This document shows, piece by piece, positions 26,322 to 34,515 of a stretch of 64,000 bases of DNA; positions within the stretch are counted from its first letter, which is position 1, and every line of letters starts with the position of its first letter. The translations under genes were made by a program, and so were the position numbers. The notes under the pieces are model-generated. The model was not told the DNA's origin and made no database searches. It saw nothing but the letters and a program-made list of their open reading frames with translations. The DNA is from Paucibacter sp963740455 (lineage in GTDB: Bacteria; Pseudomonadota; Gammaproteobacteria; Burkholderiales; Burkholderiaceae_C): the NCBI GenBank assembly GCA_963740455.1, contig CAVUEF010000006.1:186001-250000 (forward strand), read 5' to 3'.

Positions 26322-27866
26322 TCAGGGCAGCACCACCATGCCACCCACCGTCTTCACCATCTTCGCCAGCGCGTCACCCGACACCAGTGCGGTGGCAGCT
26401 TCGATGCTGGGCGCCAGATAGTGGTCGGTCGGCATGGGCGGGACAGGTCTGGCGCAGCAGCGCATGCACTTGCTCCAGTGCATCTGAGCTTCGAGCGGTC
26501 GCAGGAATTCGATGCCCTGCGCGGCGGCCAGCAGCTCGATGCCGATGATGTGCGAGCTGTTGTCGAGCATGGCGCCTAAGCGCCGCGCCGCGAAGGTGGC
26601 CATCGACACATGGTCTTCCTGGTTCGCCGAGGTGGGCAGGCTGTCGACGCTGGCCGGATGCGCGAGCGATTTGTTTTCGCTGGCCAAGGCGGCGGCGGTG
26701 ACATGGGCGATCATGAAGCCCGAATTGAGCCCGGCGTTTTCAGTCAGGAAGGGCGGCAGGCGCGACACCGACGCATCGATCAGCATGGCGATGCGCCGCT
26801 CGGCGATCGCACCGACTTCGGCGATCGCGCAGGCCAGCGCGTCGGCGGCCAAGGCCACCGGTTCGGCGTGGAAGTTGCCGCCGGACAGCATCGCGCCGCC
26901 TGCGTCATCGGCAAACACCAGCGGGTTGTCGGTCACTGCGTTGGCCTCAATCAGCAGCACGCCCGCCGCGTAGCGGCTCTGGTCGAGGCAGGCACCCATC
27001 ACCTGGGGCTGGCAGCGCAGGCAATAAGGGTCTTGCACGCGCTCGTCACCCGAGCGGTGCGACTGGCGGATCTCGCTGCCCGCCAGCAAGCGGCGGTAGA
27101 CCTCGGCGGTTTCGATCTGACCGGGCTGGCCGCGCACGGCGTGGATGCGCGCATCGAACGGGCCGTCGCTGCCGCGCGCGGCGTCCAGGCTCAAGGCGCC
27201 GCTGAGCAGCGCACTGGCAAAGAGGCTCTCGAAACGCAGCAGGCCTTCGAGCGCCAGCGCGGTCGAAGTCTGCGTGCCGTTGATCAGCGCCAGCCCTTCC
27301 TTGGCACTGAGCACCAAGGGCGCAATGCCGGCGCGCTCAAGCTCGGGCAGGGCCGGGACACGCTTGCCATCGACGAGCATGTCGCCCTCGCCCAGCAGCG
27401 CCAGCGTCATGTGAGCCAGCGGCGCCAGGTCGCCCGACGCGCCGACCGACCCCTGCGCCGGTACATAGGGCACGAGTCCGGCGTTGAAGACCGCCAGCAA
27501 GGTGTCGATGACGACTTGGCGCACACCCGAATGGCCGCGCGCCAGGCTGGCTGCCTTCATGGCCAGCATCAGGCGAACCACGGACGGCGCCAGCGGCGCG
27601 CCGACGCCGACGCAATGCGAGCGGATCAGGTTGCGCTGCAGCGTGGCGAGTTCTTCCTTGCTGATGCGCTTGCTGGCGAGCTTGCCAAAGCCGGTGTTGA
27701 CGCCATAGACGGGCGCGTCGCCGGCCGCCGCCGCCTGCACGATGGCGGCGCTGCGGGCAATGGCGTCGAGGGCGCTGGCATGCAGCGTGAGCGTGACGCC
27801 GCCGGCGCGAATGGCGCGCAAGTGATCGAGGGTCAGGCGGCCGGGCGTGATGTCGAGGCTTGTCAT
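26322..27866 (-). CDS. hutH: Histidine ammonia-lyase, with a short out-of-frame segment
   Basis: HutH deaminates histidine to urocanate, the first step of histidine catabolism. The 514-residue product has the MIO-forming ASG at residues 143-145 (QGSVGASGDLAPLAH), VYGVNTGFGKLAS, and QDPYCLRCQPQVMG. Near the C-terminus, about 19 residues (EAQMHWSKCMRCCARPVPP) do not fit the family. Shifting the frame there gives SSDALEQVHALLRQTCPA, the expected sequence. This indicates a one-base deletion near 26492 compensated by a one-base insertion near 26437-26440. ATG 27866 is preferred to the TTG at 27890. It is downstream of hutU. Confidence 0.9.
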   Translation of the reverse strand: MTSLDITPGRLTLDHLRAIRAGGVTLTLHASALDAIARSAAIVQAAAAGDAPVYGVNTGFGKLASKRISKEELATLQRNLIRSHCVGVGAPLAPSVVRLMLAMKAASLARGHSGVRQVVIDTLLAVFNAGLVPYVPAQGSVGASGDLAPLAHMTLALLGEGDMLVDGKRVPALPELERAGIAPLVLSAKEGLALINGTQTSTALALEGLLRFESLFASALLSGALSLDAARGSDGPFDARIHAVRGQPGQIETAEVYRRLLAGSEIRQSHRSGDERVQDPYCLRCQPQVMGACLDQSRYAAGVLLIEANAVTDNPLVFADDAGGAMLSGGNFHAEPVALAADALACAIAEVGAIAERRIAMLIDASVSRLPPFLTENAGLNSGFMIAHVTAAALASENKSLAHPASVDSLPTSANQEDHVSMATFAARRLGAMLDNSSHIIGIELLAAAQGIEFLRPLEAQMHWSKCMRCCARPVPPMPTDHYLAPSIEAATALVSGDALAKMVKTVGGMVVLP

Positions 27867-27897
27867 AGTTTGTCTTGATTGATTCGTCAACGTCCAA

Positions 27898-27963
27898 GCC
27901 CATGCGCTTGCAGGCGCATGGGCCTTCGGCAGGCTGATGAGCGTCCGCAGTGGACGCTCATCA
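27898..27963 (-). terminator. Two tandem hairpins between hutU and hutH
   Basis: Stem 1 is GATGAGCGTCC and its complement (12 bp with flanking pair, 27935-27946 and 27952-27963, 5-nt loop) and includes the hutU stop codon. Stem 2 is GCCCATGCGC/GCGCATGGGC (10 bp, 27898-27907 and 27914-27923, 6-nt loop). Neither has a T-run, so they are more likely to cause partial attenuation or mRNA processing between hutU and hutH than to be strong terminators. Confidence 0.5.
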
Positions 27964-29751
27964 GTCCGGCCTCAGCATCGGCAGGTTCAGATTCTGTTCG
28001 CGGGCGCATTGCCTGGCCGACTCGTAGCCGGCATCGGCATGGCGCATCACGCCGCTGGCCGGATCGTTCCACAGCACGCGGCCGATTCTGCGGTCGGCGG
28101 CGTCGCTGCCGTCGCATACGATCACAACGCCCGCATGCTGGGAGAAACCCATGCCGACGCCGCCGCCATGATGCAGGCTGACCCAGGTGGCGCCGCCCGC
28201 GGTATTGAGCAGCGCGTTGAGCAGCGGCCAGTCGGAGACGGCGTCCGAGCCGTCGAGCATGCTTTCGGTCTCGCGGTTCGGGCTGGCCACCGAGCCACTG
28301 TCCAGATGGTCGCGGCCGATCACGATGGGCGCCTTCAACTCGCCCGATTTGACCATCGCATTGAACGCGAGTCCGGCGATATGACGCTCGCCCAGGCCCA
28401 GCCAGCAGATGCGCGAAGGCAGGCCCTGGAAGGCGATGCGGTCGCGCGCCATGTCGAGCCAGCGATGCACATGCTGGTGATGCGGGAAAAGTTCTTTGAG
28501 CTTGGCATCGGTCTTGTAAATATCTTCGGGATCGCCCGACAGCGCGACCCAGCGGAATGGTCCTTTGCCTTCACAGAACAGCGGCCGGATGTAGGCGGGC
28601 ACGAAGCCCGGAAAATCGAAAGCGTTCTTGACACCCTGATCGAACGCCACCTGGCGGATATTGTTGCCGTAGTCGACGGTGGGGATACCCATCGCCAGAA
28701 AGTCGAGCATGGCCTGCACATGCACGGCGCAGCCCTTTGCGGCCGCCTCGATCAGCGCGGCATGCTGGCTGGCGTCGGCCTGCGCAGCCTGCCATTGCGC
28801 CACGCTCCACCCCAGCGGCAGATAGCCATTGATCAGGTCATGCGCCGATGTCTGGTCGGTCACCAGATCGGGCTTGATGGCAGTGCCTGCCTTGCAGCGC
28901 CTGGCCAACTCGGGCAGGATTTCGGCGGCATTGCCGAGCAAGGCGATCGACACGGCTTTCTTCTCGGCCGTGTAGGTGGCAATACGCGCCAGCGCATCGT
29001 CCAGGTCGGCGGCCTGCTCGTCGACATAGCGGGTCTTGAGGCGGAAATCGATGCGCGACTGCTGGCACTCGATATTGAGCGACACGGCGCCGGCGAAGCT
29101 CGCCGCCAAGGGCTGCGCGCCGCCCATTCCGCCCAGCCCTGCAGTGAGTATCCATCGGCCGGACCAAGGGTTGGCCCCTCGGCCGTCGGGTACGTCGGCC
29201 GATCCCCCGAGGGGATGGCTCCCGGCTAGGGGCGGCCCGTCGCTCGGTCGCGACCCACCATAGTGCTGGCGCCCCGCCTCGGCAAATGTCTCGTAAGTGC
29301 CTTGCACGATGCCTTGCGATCCGATGTAAATCCACGAGCCCGCCGTCATCTGGCCGTACATCATCAAGCCCTTGCGATCCAGCTCGTTGAAATGCTCCCA
29401 CGTGGCCCAGTGCGGCACCAGGTTCGAATTGGCCAGCAGCACGCGCGGCGCATCGACATGCGTCTTGAACACGCCCACCGGCTTGCCCGACTGGATCAGC
29501 AGCGTCTCGTCGGACTCCAGGGCTTTGAGCGCCTTCAGGATGGCCTCGAAGCAGTCCCAGTTGCGCGCCGCCTTGCCGATGCCGCCGTAGACGACCAGCG
29601 CGTCGGGGTTCTCGGCCACCTCGGGGTCGAGGTTGTTTTGCAGCATGCGGTAAGCGGCCTCGGTGAGCCAGCTCTTGCAGCTGAGTTCGGTGCCGCGCGG
29701 CGCGCGCACGACACGCGGCTGGGCGTGAATCGGTGTGGACATATCAGGCAT
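27961..29751 (-). CDS. hutU: Urocanate hydratase with an in-frame insertion
   Basis: HutU hydrates urocanate to imidazolonepropionate using tightly bound NAD. The 596-residue product carries the family blocks ELSCKSWLTEAAYRMLQNNL, VYGGIGKAARNW, MYGQMTAGSWIYIGSQGIVQG, WILTAGLGGMGGAQP, DQTSAHD and the C-terminal HHGGGVGMGFSQHAG. Between HYGG and GRWILTAG, where homologues have about two to four residues, it has about 32 extra Pro/Gly/Ser-rich residues coded by palindromic sequence (about 29160-29255). ATG 29751 is chosen because GGAG lies about 10 nt upstream; ATG 29742 is the alternative. It is divergent from hutC with an operator between. Confidence 0.93.
   Translation of the reverse strand: MPDMSTPIHAQPRVVRAPRGTELSCKSWLTEAAYRMLQNNLDPEVAENPDALVVYGGIGKAARNWDCFEAILKALKALESDETLLIQSGKPVGVFKTHVDAPRVLLANSNLVPHWATWEHFNELDRKGLMMYGQMTAGSWIYIGSQGIVQGTYETFAEAGRQHYGGSRPSDGPPLAGSHPLGGSADVPDGRGANPWSGRWILTAGLGGMGGAQPLAASFAGAVSLNIECQQSRIDFRLKTRYVDEQAADLDDALARIATYTAEKKAVSIALLGNAAEILPELARRCKAGTAIKPDLVTDQTSAHDLINGYLPLGWSVAQWQAAQADASQHAALIEAAAKGCAVHVQAMLDFLAMGIPTVDYGNNIRQVAFDQGVKNAFDFPGFVPAYIRPLFCEGKGPFRWVALSGDPEDIYKTDAKLKELFPHHQHVHRWLDMARDRIAFQGLPSRICWLGLGERHIAGLAFNAMVKSGELKAPIVIGRDHLDSGSVASPNRETESMLDGSDAVSDWPLLNALLNTAGGATWVSLHHGGGVGMGFSQHAGVVIVCDGSDAADRRIGRVLWNDPASGVMRHADAGYESARQCAREQNLNLPMLRPD
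29160..29255. repeat. Palindromic intragenic insertion in hutU
   Basis: This stretch of about 96 bp inside hutU has no counterpart in ordinary urocanases. It includes CCCCTCGG at 29175-29182 and its complement CCGAGGGG at 29207-29214, with CGGCCG repeated between them, and a multiple-of-three length that keeps the frame open. It resembles the GC-rich palindromic repeats scattered in Burkholderiales genomes, here fixed inside a gene. Confidence 0.6.
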
Positions 29752-29786
29752 GGCGAACTCCGAACGGATGGCATCAATGGCTGCGA

Positions 29787-29815
29787 ACTCTAGTTGTCTA
29801 TACAAGTAAAGTCAA
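29787..29815 (-). promoter_or_regulatory. hutU promoter with embedded HutC-type operator
   Basis: On the minus strand TTGACT (29815-29810) and TAGAGT (29792-29787) are separated by exactly 17 bp and lie about 35 nt before the hutU start. The spacer contains TTGTCTATACAA at 29794-29805, a TTGT-N4-ACAA dyad like known HutC (GntR family) operators. Bound HutC would occlude the promoter and would also cover the hutC upstream region, so repression of hutUH and autoregulation of hutC are both expected. Urocanate is the usual inducer. Confidence 0.7.
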
Positions 29816-29829
29816 GTACGATTCGCGGC

Positions 29830-30552
29830 ATGGCAAGAAGCAGTCCCGGCGGGCCCGAACCGCAATACCTGAAAGTCAAGAACCATTTGCGCGAAGGCAT
29901 CAGCGCGGGGCAGTGGCGGCCCGGCGACCTGATGCCGTCCGAGGCGGAGCTGGTGGCGCAGTTCAAGGTCAGCCGCATGACGGTGAACCGGGCCTTGCGC
30001 GAGCTCAGCAGCGAAGGGCTGGTGCAGCGCATGCAGGGCGTGGGCACTTTTGTCGCGCAACTGCACCGCATCGCCTCGACGCTGATGGTGCGCGATCTGC
30101 ACGACGAGATTGCCGAGCGCGGCCACCAGCATGAGGCACGCGTGCTGAGCCTCAAGCGCATCAAGGCCGATGCCGGGCAGGCGGCAAGCTTCGGCTTGAA
30201 GGCCGGCGCGGCGCTCTTTCATTCGATCATCGTGCACCTGGAAAACAGCGTGCCCATCCAATGCGAGGACCGCCTCGTGAACCCGGCTTGCGCGCCCGGC
30301 TATCTGGGCCTGGATTTCGCTCAGACCACGCCGACGCATTACCTGCTGGAGGTCGCGCCCTTGAGCGAGGCGCGCTATACGATAGAGGCGCTGCTGCCCA
30401 CAAGCGACGAAGCTACTTGGCTGGGCATAGGCCGGCGCGAGCCGTGTCTGGTGGTGAAGCGCCGTACCTTCAGCCGCGGCCAGACGGTGACCACCGTCCG
30501 ACTCGTGCATCCGGGCTCGCGCTATTTTCTGGAAGGACGCTTTCAGCCATGA
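29830..30552 (+). CDS. hutC: Histidine utilisation repressor, GntR family
   Basis: HutC is a 240-residue GntR/HutC-type regulator. Its N-terminal winged helix (YLKVKNHLREGISAGQWRPGD, MPSEAELVAQFKVSRMTVNR, EGLVQRMQGVGTFVA) is followed by a UTRA effector domain that should sense urocanate. ATG 29830 starts 24 bp after the operator. An in-frame TTG within the operator is rejected. It heads hutC-hutD-hutI-hutG-hutF; its stop overlaps an ATG that is probably the original hutD start. Confidence 0.93.
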   Translation: MARSSPGGPEPQYLKVKNHLREGISAGQWRPGDLMPSEAELVAQFKVSRMTVNRALRELSSEGLVQRMQGVGTFVAQLHRIASTLMVRDLHDEIAERGHQHEARVLSLKRIKADAGQAASFGLKAGAALFHSIIVHLENSVPIQCEDRLVNPACAPGYLGLDFAQTTPTHYLLEVAPLSEARYTIEALLPTSDEATWLGIGRREPCLVVKRRTFSRGQTVTTVRLVHPGSRYFLEGRFQP

Positions 30553-30579
30553 GCCCTCAACATCGTCAGCGCCGACAGC

Positions 30580-31128
30580 TTGACCCCGGTGCGATGGAAG
30601 AACGGCGGCGGCTGGACGCACGAACTGCTGGCCTGGCCGGAGCCGGCCGAGTGGGCGGTGCGCATCAGCGTGGCCGACATCGAGACCGACGGACCGTTCT
30701 CGAGCTTCTCCGGCGTTGACCGATATTTTGCGGTGTTGAGCGGCGAAGGCGTGGTGCTTGGCGTGGACGGTGCGCAGGTCAGCCTGAACGCGCAAAGCCC
30801 GCTGTTTGGCTTCAAGGGCGAGGCCGACACGCAGTGCCGACTGCTGGACGGCGCCACGCGCGACTTCAATCTGATGCTGCGTCGCGAGCGTGCCGAGCTG
30901 TCTTGGCATCCTCTGGCTGAAGCGGCGCCATTGCTGGCCGGTGCGCAGTGGAGCGGGCTGTTCAGCGTCAGCGGCGGCGTGGTGCGCGAGATCGGCGGCG
31001 CATGGCAAAGGCTGCCCGATCTGAGTCTGGCCTGGAGTGAATCAGGCACGCCGCTGCAATCGCGGCTCAGCGGCCAACCCCCCTACGGGTGGGCGATGCA
31101 AGTGCGCTTGCGCGGGGCAAACTCGTGA
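30580..31128 (+). CDS. hutD: HutD family protein, start codon apparently frameshifted
   Basis: HutD is a cupin-like protein that accompanies hut genes and may tune the flux or urocanate level. From TTG 30580 it reads TPVRWKNGGGWTHELLAWPE and is 182 residues. Homologues have about ten more N-terminal residues. These are present in frame upstream (ALNIVSADSL) but lead straight back to the hutC stop. The natural ATG at 30549, with AAGGA upstream and ATGA overlap with hutC, is one base out of frame (ATGAGCCC rather than ATGAGCC). So either one C has been inserted, or translation starts at TTG 30580. It overlaps hutI by 4 nt. Confidence 0.8.
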   Translation: MTPVRWKNGGGWTHELLAWPEPAEWAVRISVADIETDGPFSSFSGVDRYFAVLSGEGVVLGVDGAQVSLNAQSPLFGFKGEADTQCRLLDGATRDFNLMLRRERAELSWHPLAEAAPLLAGAQWSGLFSVSGGVVREIGGAWQRLPDLSLAWSESGTPLQSRLSGQPPYGWAMQVRLRGANS

Positions 31129-32336
31129 GCATCTTGTGGCGGCATGCGCGCCTTGCGACCATGGCGGGCGAATCGCCCTGGGGCTGGATCGAGGACGGCG
31201 CCATCATCACCGCGGGCGAGCACATTGTCTGGGTGGGCTGTCAGCAAGACCTGACCCCGGGACTGACGCAAGGCATCAATGCCGAGCACGATCTGGGCGG
31301 TGCCTGCGCGACCCCCGGTCTGATCGACTGCCACACGCATCTCGTTTATGGCGGCCAGCGTGCGCATGAATTCGAGCTGCGTTTGCAGGGCGCGAGCTAC
31401 GAGCAGATCGCTCGCGCCGGCGGCGGCATCCGCGCCACCGTCGCGGCAACGCGTGCGGCGACGAGCGATCAGCTCTATGCCAGTGCCAAGCAGCGCCTGC
31501 ATGCCTTGCTGGGTGAGGGCGTGACCACGCTGGAAATCAAATCGGGCTATGGCCTGAGCCTGGAGAGCGAGGCGCGTTGCCTGCAAGTGGCGCGGCGCCT
31601 GGGCGCCCATCACGCCGTCACGGTACGCAACACCTATCTTGGCGCGCATGCGGTGCCGCCCGAGTTCGAGGGCCGGGCCCAGGACTATGTCGACGCGGTG
31701 TGTGCATGGATGCCCGCGCTGCATGCACTCGGGCTGGTCGATGCGGTCGATGCGTTTTGCGACAACATCGGCTTCACGCCGGCGCAGACGCGCCAGGTGT
31801 TCGAGGCGGCCCGGCGCCTGGGACTTGCGGTCAAGTTGCATGCCGAGCAGTTGAGCGATCAGGGCGGCACGCAACTCGCCTGCGAGTTCGGCGCGCTGTC
31901 GTGTGATCATCTGGAGCATCTGTCGATGCCAGGTGTGCAGGCGCTGGCGCAAAGCGGCACGGTCGCCGTGTTGCTGCCCGGGGCGTATTACTTTCTGCGC
32001 GAGACCAAGCTGCCGCCGGTGAAGGCCTTGCGCGCGGCGGGTGTGCCGATCGCGATTGCCACCGACCACAACCCTGGTACTGCGCCGACGCTGTCGCTGC
32101 TCTTGATGCTGAACATGGCCTGCACGCTGTTTGGTCTGACACCCGAAGAGGCGCTGCGCGGCGTCACCGTGAACGCCGCGCGCGCGCTGGGTTTGAATGA
32201 TCGCGGCCGGTTGGCGCCGAGTCAGCGCGCCGACTTCTGCATCTGGGATGTCGAGCATCCGAACGAGCTGGCCTACTTTTTTGGCCGCAACCCGCTGCGC
32301 AAGGTGGTGCAGTCCGGTGTGGAGGTGCTGCCGTGA
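31125..32336 (+). CDS. hutI: Imidazolonepropionase
   Basis: HutI opens the ring of imidazolonepropionate to formiminoglutamate. The 403-residue amidohydrolase shows the metal motif GLIDCHTHLVYGGQRAHEF, KSGYGLSLESE, KLHAEQLSDQGG and ATDHNPGTAP. GTG at 31125 overlaps the hutD stop (GTGA); the frame is open upstream but homology begins here. It is coupled to hutG by the same GTGA arrangement. Confidence 0.95.
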   Translation: MSILWRHARLATMAGESPWGWIEDGAIITAGEHIVWVGCQQDLTPGLTQGINAEHDLGGACATPGLIDCHTHLVYGGQRAHEFELRLQGASYEQIARAGGGIRATVAATRAATSDQLYASAKQRLHALLGEGVTTLEIKSGYGLSLESEARCLQVARRLGAHHAVTVRNTYLGAHAVPPEFEGRAQDYVDAVCAWMPALHALGLVDAVDAFCDNIGFTPAQTRQVFEAARRLGLAVKLHAEQLSDQGGTQLACEFGALSCDHLEHLSMPGVQALAQSGTVAVLLPGAYYFLRETKLPPVKALRAAGVPIAIATDHNPGTAPTLSLLLMLNMACTLFGLTPEEALRGVTVNAARALGLNDRGRLAPSQRADFCIWDVEHPNELAYFFGRNPLRKVVQSGVEVLP

Positions 32337-33142
32337 GCGCTGTCTTCAAGTTGCATCAGGGCACGACGCCGCTGCTGATCAGCATGCCGCATGTGGGCAC
32401 GGCCATTCCCGACGAGTTGCGCGGCGCCTACCCGCCGCGCGCGCTGATGAGCGAAGACACCGACTGGCATCTGGAGCAGCTCTACGGCTTTGCGTTCGGC
32501 ATGGGCGCGGGCATGCTGGTGCCGCAATACTCGCGCTATGTGATCGACCTGAACCGCCCGCCTGATGATGCGCCGATGTACCCGGGCGCGTCCAACACCG
32601 AGCTGTGTCCGACGCGGTTCTTCAGCGGAGACTCGCTTTACCTCGACGGCCAGGCGCCAGATCAGCAAGAGAAGGCGCGTCGCCTGACGAAGTACTGGCA
32701 GCCCTATCACCAGGCTTTGCAGGCCGAGTTGCAACGCTTGCGCGAGCTTCACGGCCATGCTGTGCTGTTCGACGCGCACAGCATCCGCTCCGAGCTGCCC
32801 TGGCTGTTCGAGGGCAGGCTGCCCGACCTGAACCTGGGCACGGTCGATGGCCGCAGCTGCGACGCGCAGCTCACGGCGCAGCTGGCGCGGCTGTTCGCGC
32901 AGCAAAGCGATTACACGCAAGTGGTGAACGGCCGCTTCAAGGGCGGCTACATCACGCGCCGATACGGCGCGCCTGAGCAGGGCGTGCACGCGGTGCAGTT
33001 GGAGATGTGCTGGTCGACCTATATGCACGAAAACGCGCCGCCATTTCCGAAAGACGCCTGGGACGACGCGCGTGCCGCCAAGGTGCAGCCGCTGCTCAAG
33101 CAGATCGTGCAGCAGTTGTCGCATTGGAGGCCGCGCGCATGA
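32333..33142 (+). CDS. hutG: N-formylglutamate deformylase
   Basis: HutG hydrolyses N-formylglutamate to glutamate and formate, the last step of the five-step route. The 269-residue protein opens with GTTPLLISMPHVGTAIPDEL and has DTDWHLEQLYGF, DLNRPPDDAPMYPG, LFDAHSIRSELPWLF and LEMCWSTYMHE, as in the FGase family. It starts at GTG 32333 overlapping the hutI stop, and ends overlapping the hutF start. Confidence 0.95.
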   Translation: MSAVFKLHQGTTPLLISMPHVGTAIPDELRGAYPPRALMSEDTDWHLEQLYGFAFGMGAGMLVPQYSRYVIDLNRPPDDAPMYPGASNTELCPTRFFSGDSLYLDGQAPDQQEKARRLTKYWQPYHQALQAELQRLRELHGHAVLFDAHSIRSELPWLFEGRLPDLNLGTVDGRSCDAQLTAQLARLFAQQSDYTQVVNGRFKGGYITRRYGAPEQGVHAVQLEMCWSTYMHENAPPFPKDAWDDARAAKVQPLLKQIVQQLSHWRPRA

Positions 33143-34515
33143 ACAATCTGTTTTGGGCGCCGCTGGCCTGGATGGGTGGACGCTGGCAGGCCGATGTGCT
33201 GATGCGCGTGGGCAGCGATGGTTGCTGGCTCAGCCTGGAGGCCGGCGTCGTTGCGCCGGAAGGCGCGCTGCACTTGGCCGGTCCGGTGCTGCCCAGCCTG
33301 GTGAACGCGCACAGCCATGCTTTCCAGCGCGCCTTTGCCGGCCTGGCCGAGCGCCGCGACAGCGACCACGACGACTTCTGGTCCTGGCGCGACCGCATGT
33401 ATGGCGTGGCGCTGCGCGTCACGCCCGCGCAGCTGCAGGCTATCGCCGCCCAGCTCTATCTGGAACTGCTGAAGGGCGGCTATACGCAGGTCTGCGAGTT
33501 TCACTATCTGCAGCATGCACCGGATGGCAGCGCCTACCCGGACGAGCTGGCGATGAGCTGGGCGCTGGCCGATGCTGCGGCGCAAGTGGGGCAAGGCCTG
33601 ACCCTGTTGCCCGTGCTGTACCAGCATGCGGGCTTGGCTCAAAGCGGGTTGCGCGATGACCAGCGCCGCTTTGCCGCCGATGCGCCCTGGGTCTGGCGCG
33701 CCAGCCAACGCATCAACGCGGCGCGGCGCCCGCTGCTCAATGCTGGCGTCGCACTGCATTCCTTGCGCGCTGCGCATGCGCATGACATCGCTGGCATGCA
33801 GGCGTTGGTGCGAGGCGCTGATATGCCCATCCACATCCACATCGCCGAGCAGCAACAGGAAGTGGGCGACTGCCTGGCCGCCACCGGTCAGCGCCCCGTG
33901 CAATGGCTCAGCAGCCAGTTCAAGATCGACGCACGCTGGCAACTGGTGCATGCCACCCACAGCACACGCGCCGAGATCGAGCAGGTTCGGCAAAGCGGCG
34001 CCGGCGTGGTGCTCTGCCCCGGCACCGAAGCCAATCTGGGCGACGGCTTGTGCGATCTGCCCGGCTGGCTCTCGGCCGGCGTGCCCGTCAGCCTGGGTTC
34101 GGACAGCCAGGTCACGCGCGCGTGGACAGAAGAGTTGCGCTGGCTCGAATACGGCCAGCGCCTGGGCCTGCAACGGCGCAATGTGGCTGCCGCGCCCAGC
34201 CGCGAGCCGTCCACCGCAGCGCGCCTGTTCGAGGCCTGCCGCATGGGCAGCGCCGCACCCGCGGGCTTCAAACGCTGGGGGTTGGAGACGGGCGCACGCG
34301 CCGATTTTCTGGTGCTCGACAGGTCTTGTTCGGGCCTGCTCGGCGTGCCCGAGGCCATGCTGCTGGACGGCTTGGTGTTCGCCGCGCAGGGCACCGCGAT
34401 ACGTGACGTGTTCGTGGCCGGCGCGCCCTTGGTCAGTCAGGGGCAGCACGCGCACGAGCAGCGCATTGGGGAAGCGTTCGAGCAAGCCATGCAGGCGATC
34501 TGGGGCCAAGCTTGA
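33139..34515 (+). CDS. hutF: Formiminoglutamate deiminase
   Basis: HutF deiminates formiminoglutamate to N-formylglutamate and ammonia, linking HutI to HutG. The 458-residue amidohydrolase shows VNAHSHAFQRAFAGLAERRD, VCEFHYLQHAPDG, HIHIAEQQQEV, CPGTEANLGDGLCDLPGW and LGSDSQVTR. ATG 33139 overlaps the hutG stop (ATGA) with GGAGG upstream. The last 148 bp before the final 20 codons (34307-34454) are repeated exactly at 35533-35680, followed there by a different but homologous tail. Confidence 0.95.
   Translation: MNNLFWAPLAWMGGRWQADVLMRVGSDGCWLSLEAGVVAPEGALHLAGPVLPSLVNAHSHAFQRAFAGLAERRDSDHDDFWSWRDRMYGVALRVTPAQLQAIAAQLYLELLKGGYTQVCEFHYLQHAPDGSAYPDELAMSWALADAAAQVGQGLTLLPVLYQHAGLAQSGLRDDQRRFAADAPWVWRASQRINAARRPLLNAGVALHSLRAAHAHDIAGMQALVRGADMPIHIHIAEQQQEVGDCLAATGQRPVQWLSSQFKIDARWQLVHATHSTRAEIEQVRQSGAGVVLCPGTEANLGDGLCDLPGWLSAGVPVSLGSDSQVTRAWTEELRWLEYGQRLGLQRRNVAAAPSREPSTAARLFEACRMGSAAPAGFKRWGLETGARADFLVLDRSCSGLLGVPEAMLLDGLVFAAQGTAIRDVFVAGAPLVSQGQHAHEQRIGEAFEQAMQAIWGQA
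34307..34454 (+). repeat. 148-bp direct repeat, copy 1 (inside hutF)
   Basis: As far as I can read, this is identical base for base to 35533-35680. The two copies are 1226 bp apart and bracket the PEP-CTERM gene. Immediately after both copies the sequences diverge but stay homologous as HutF tails. Confidence 0.9.
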
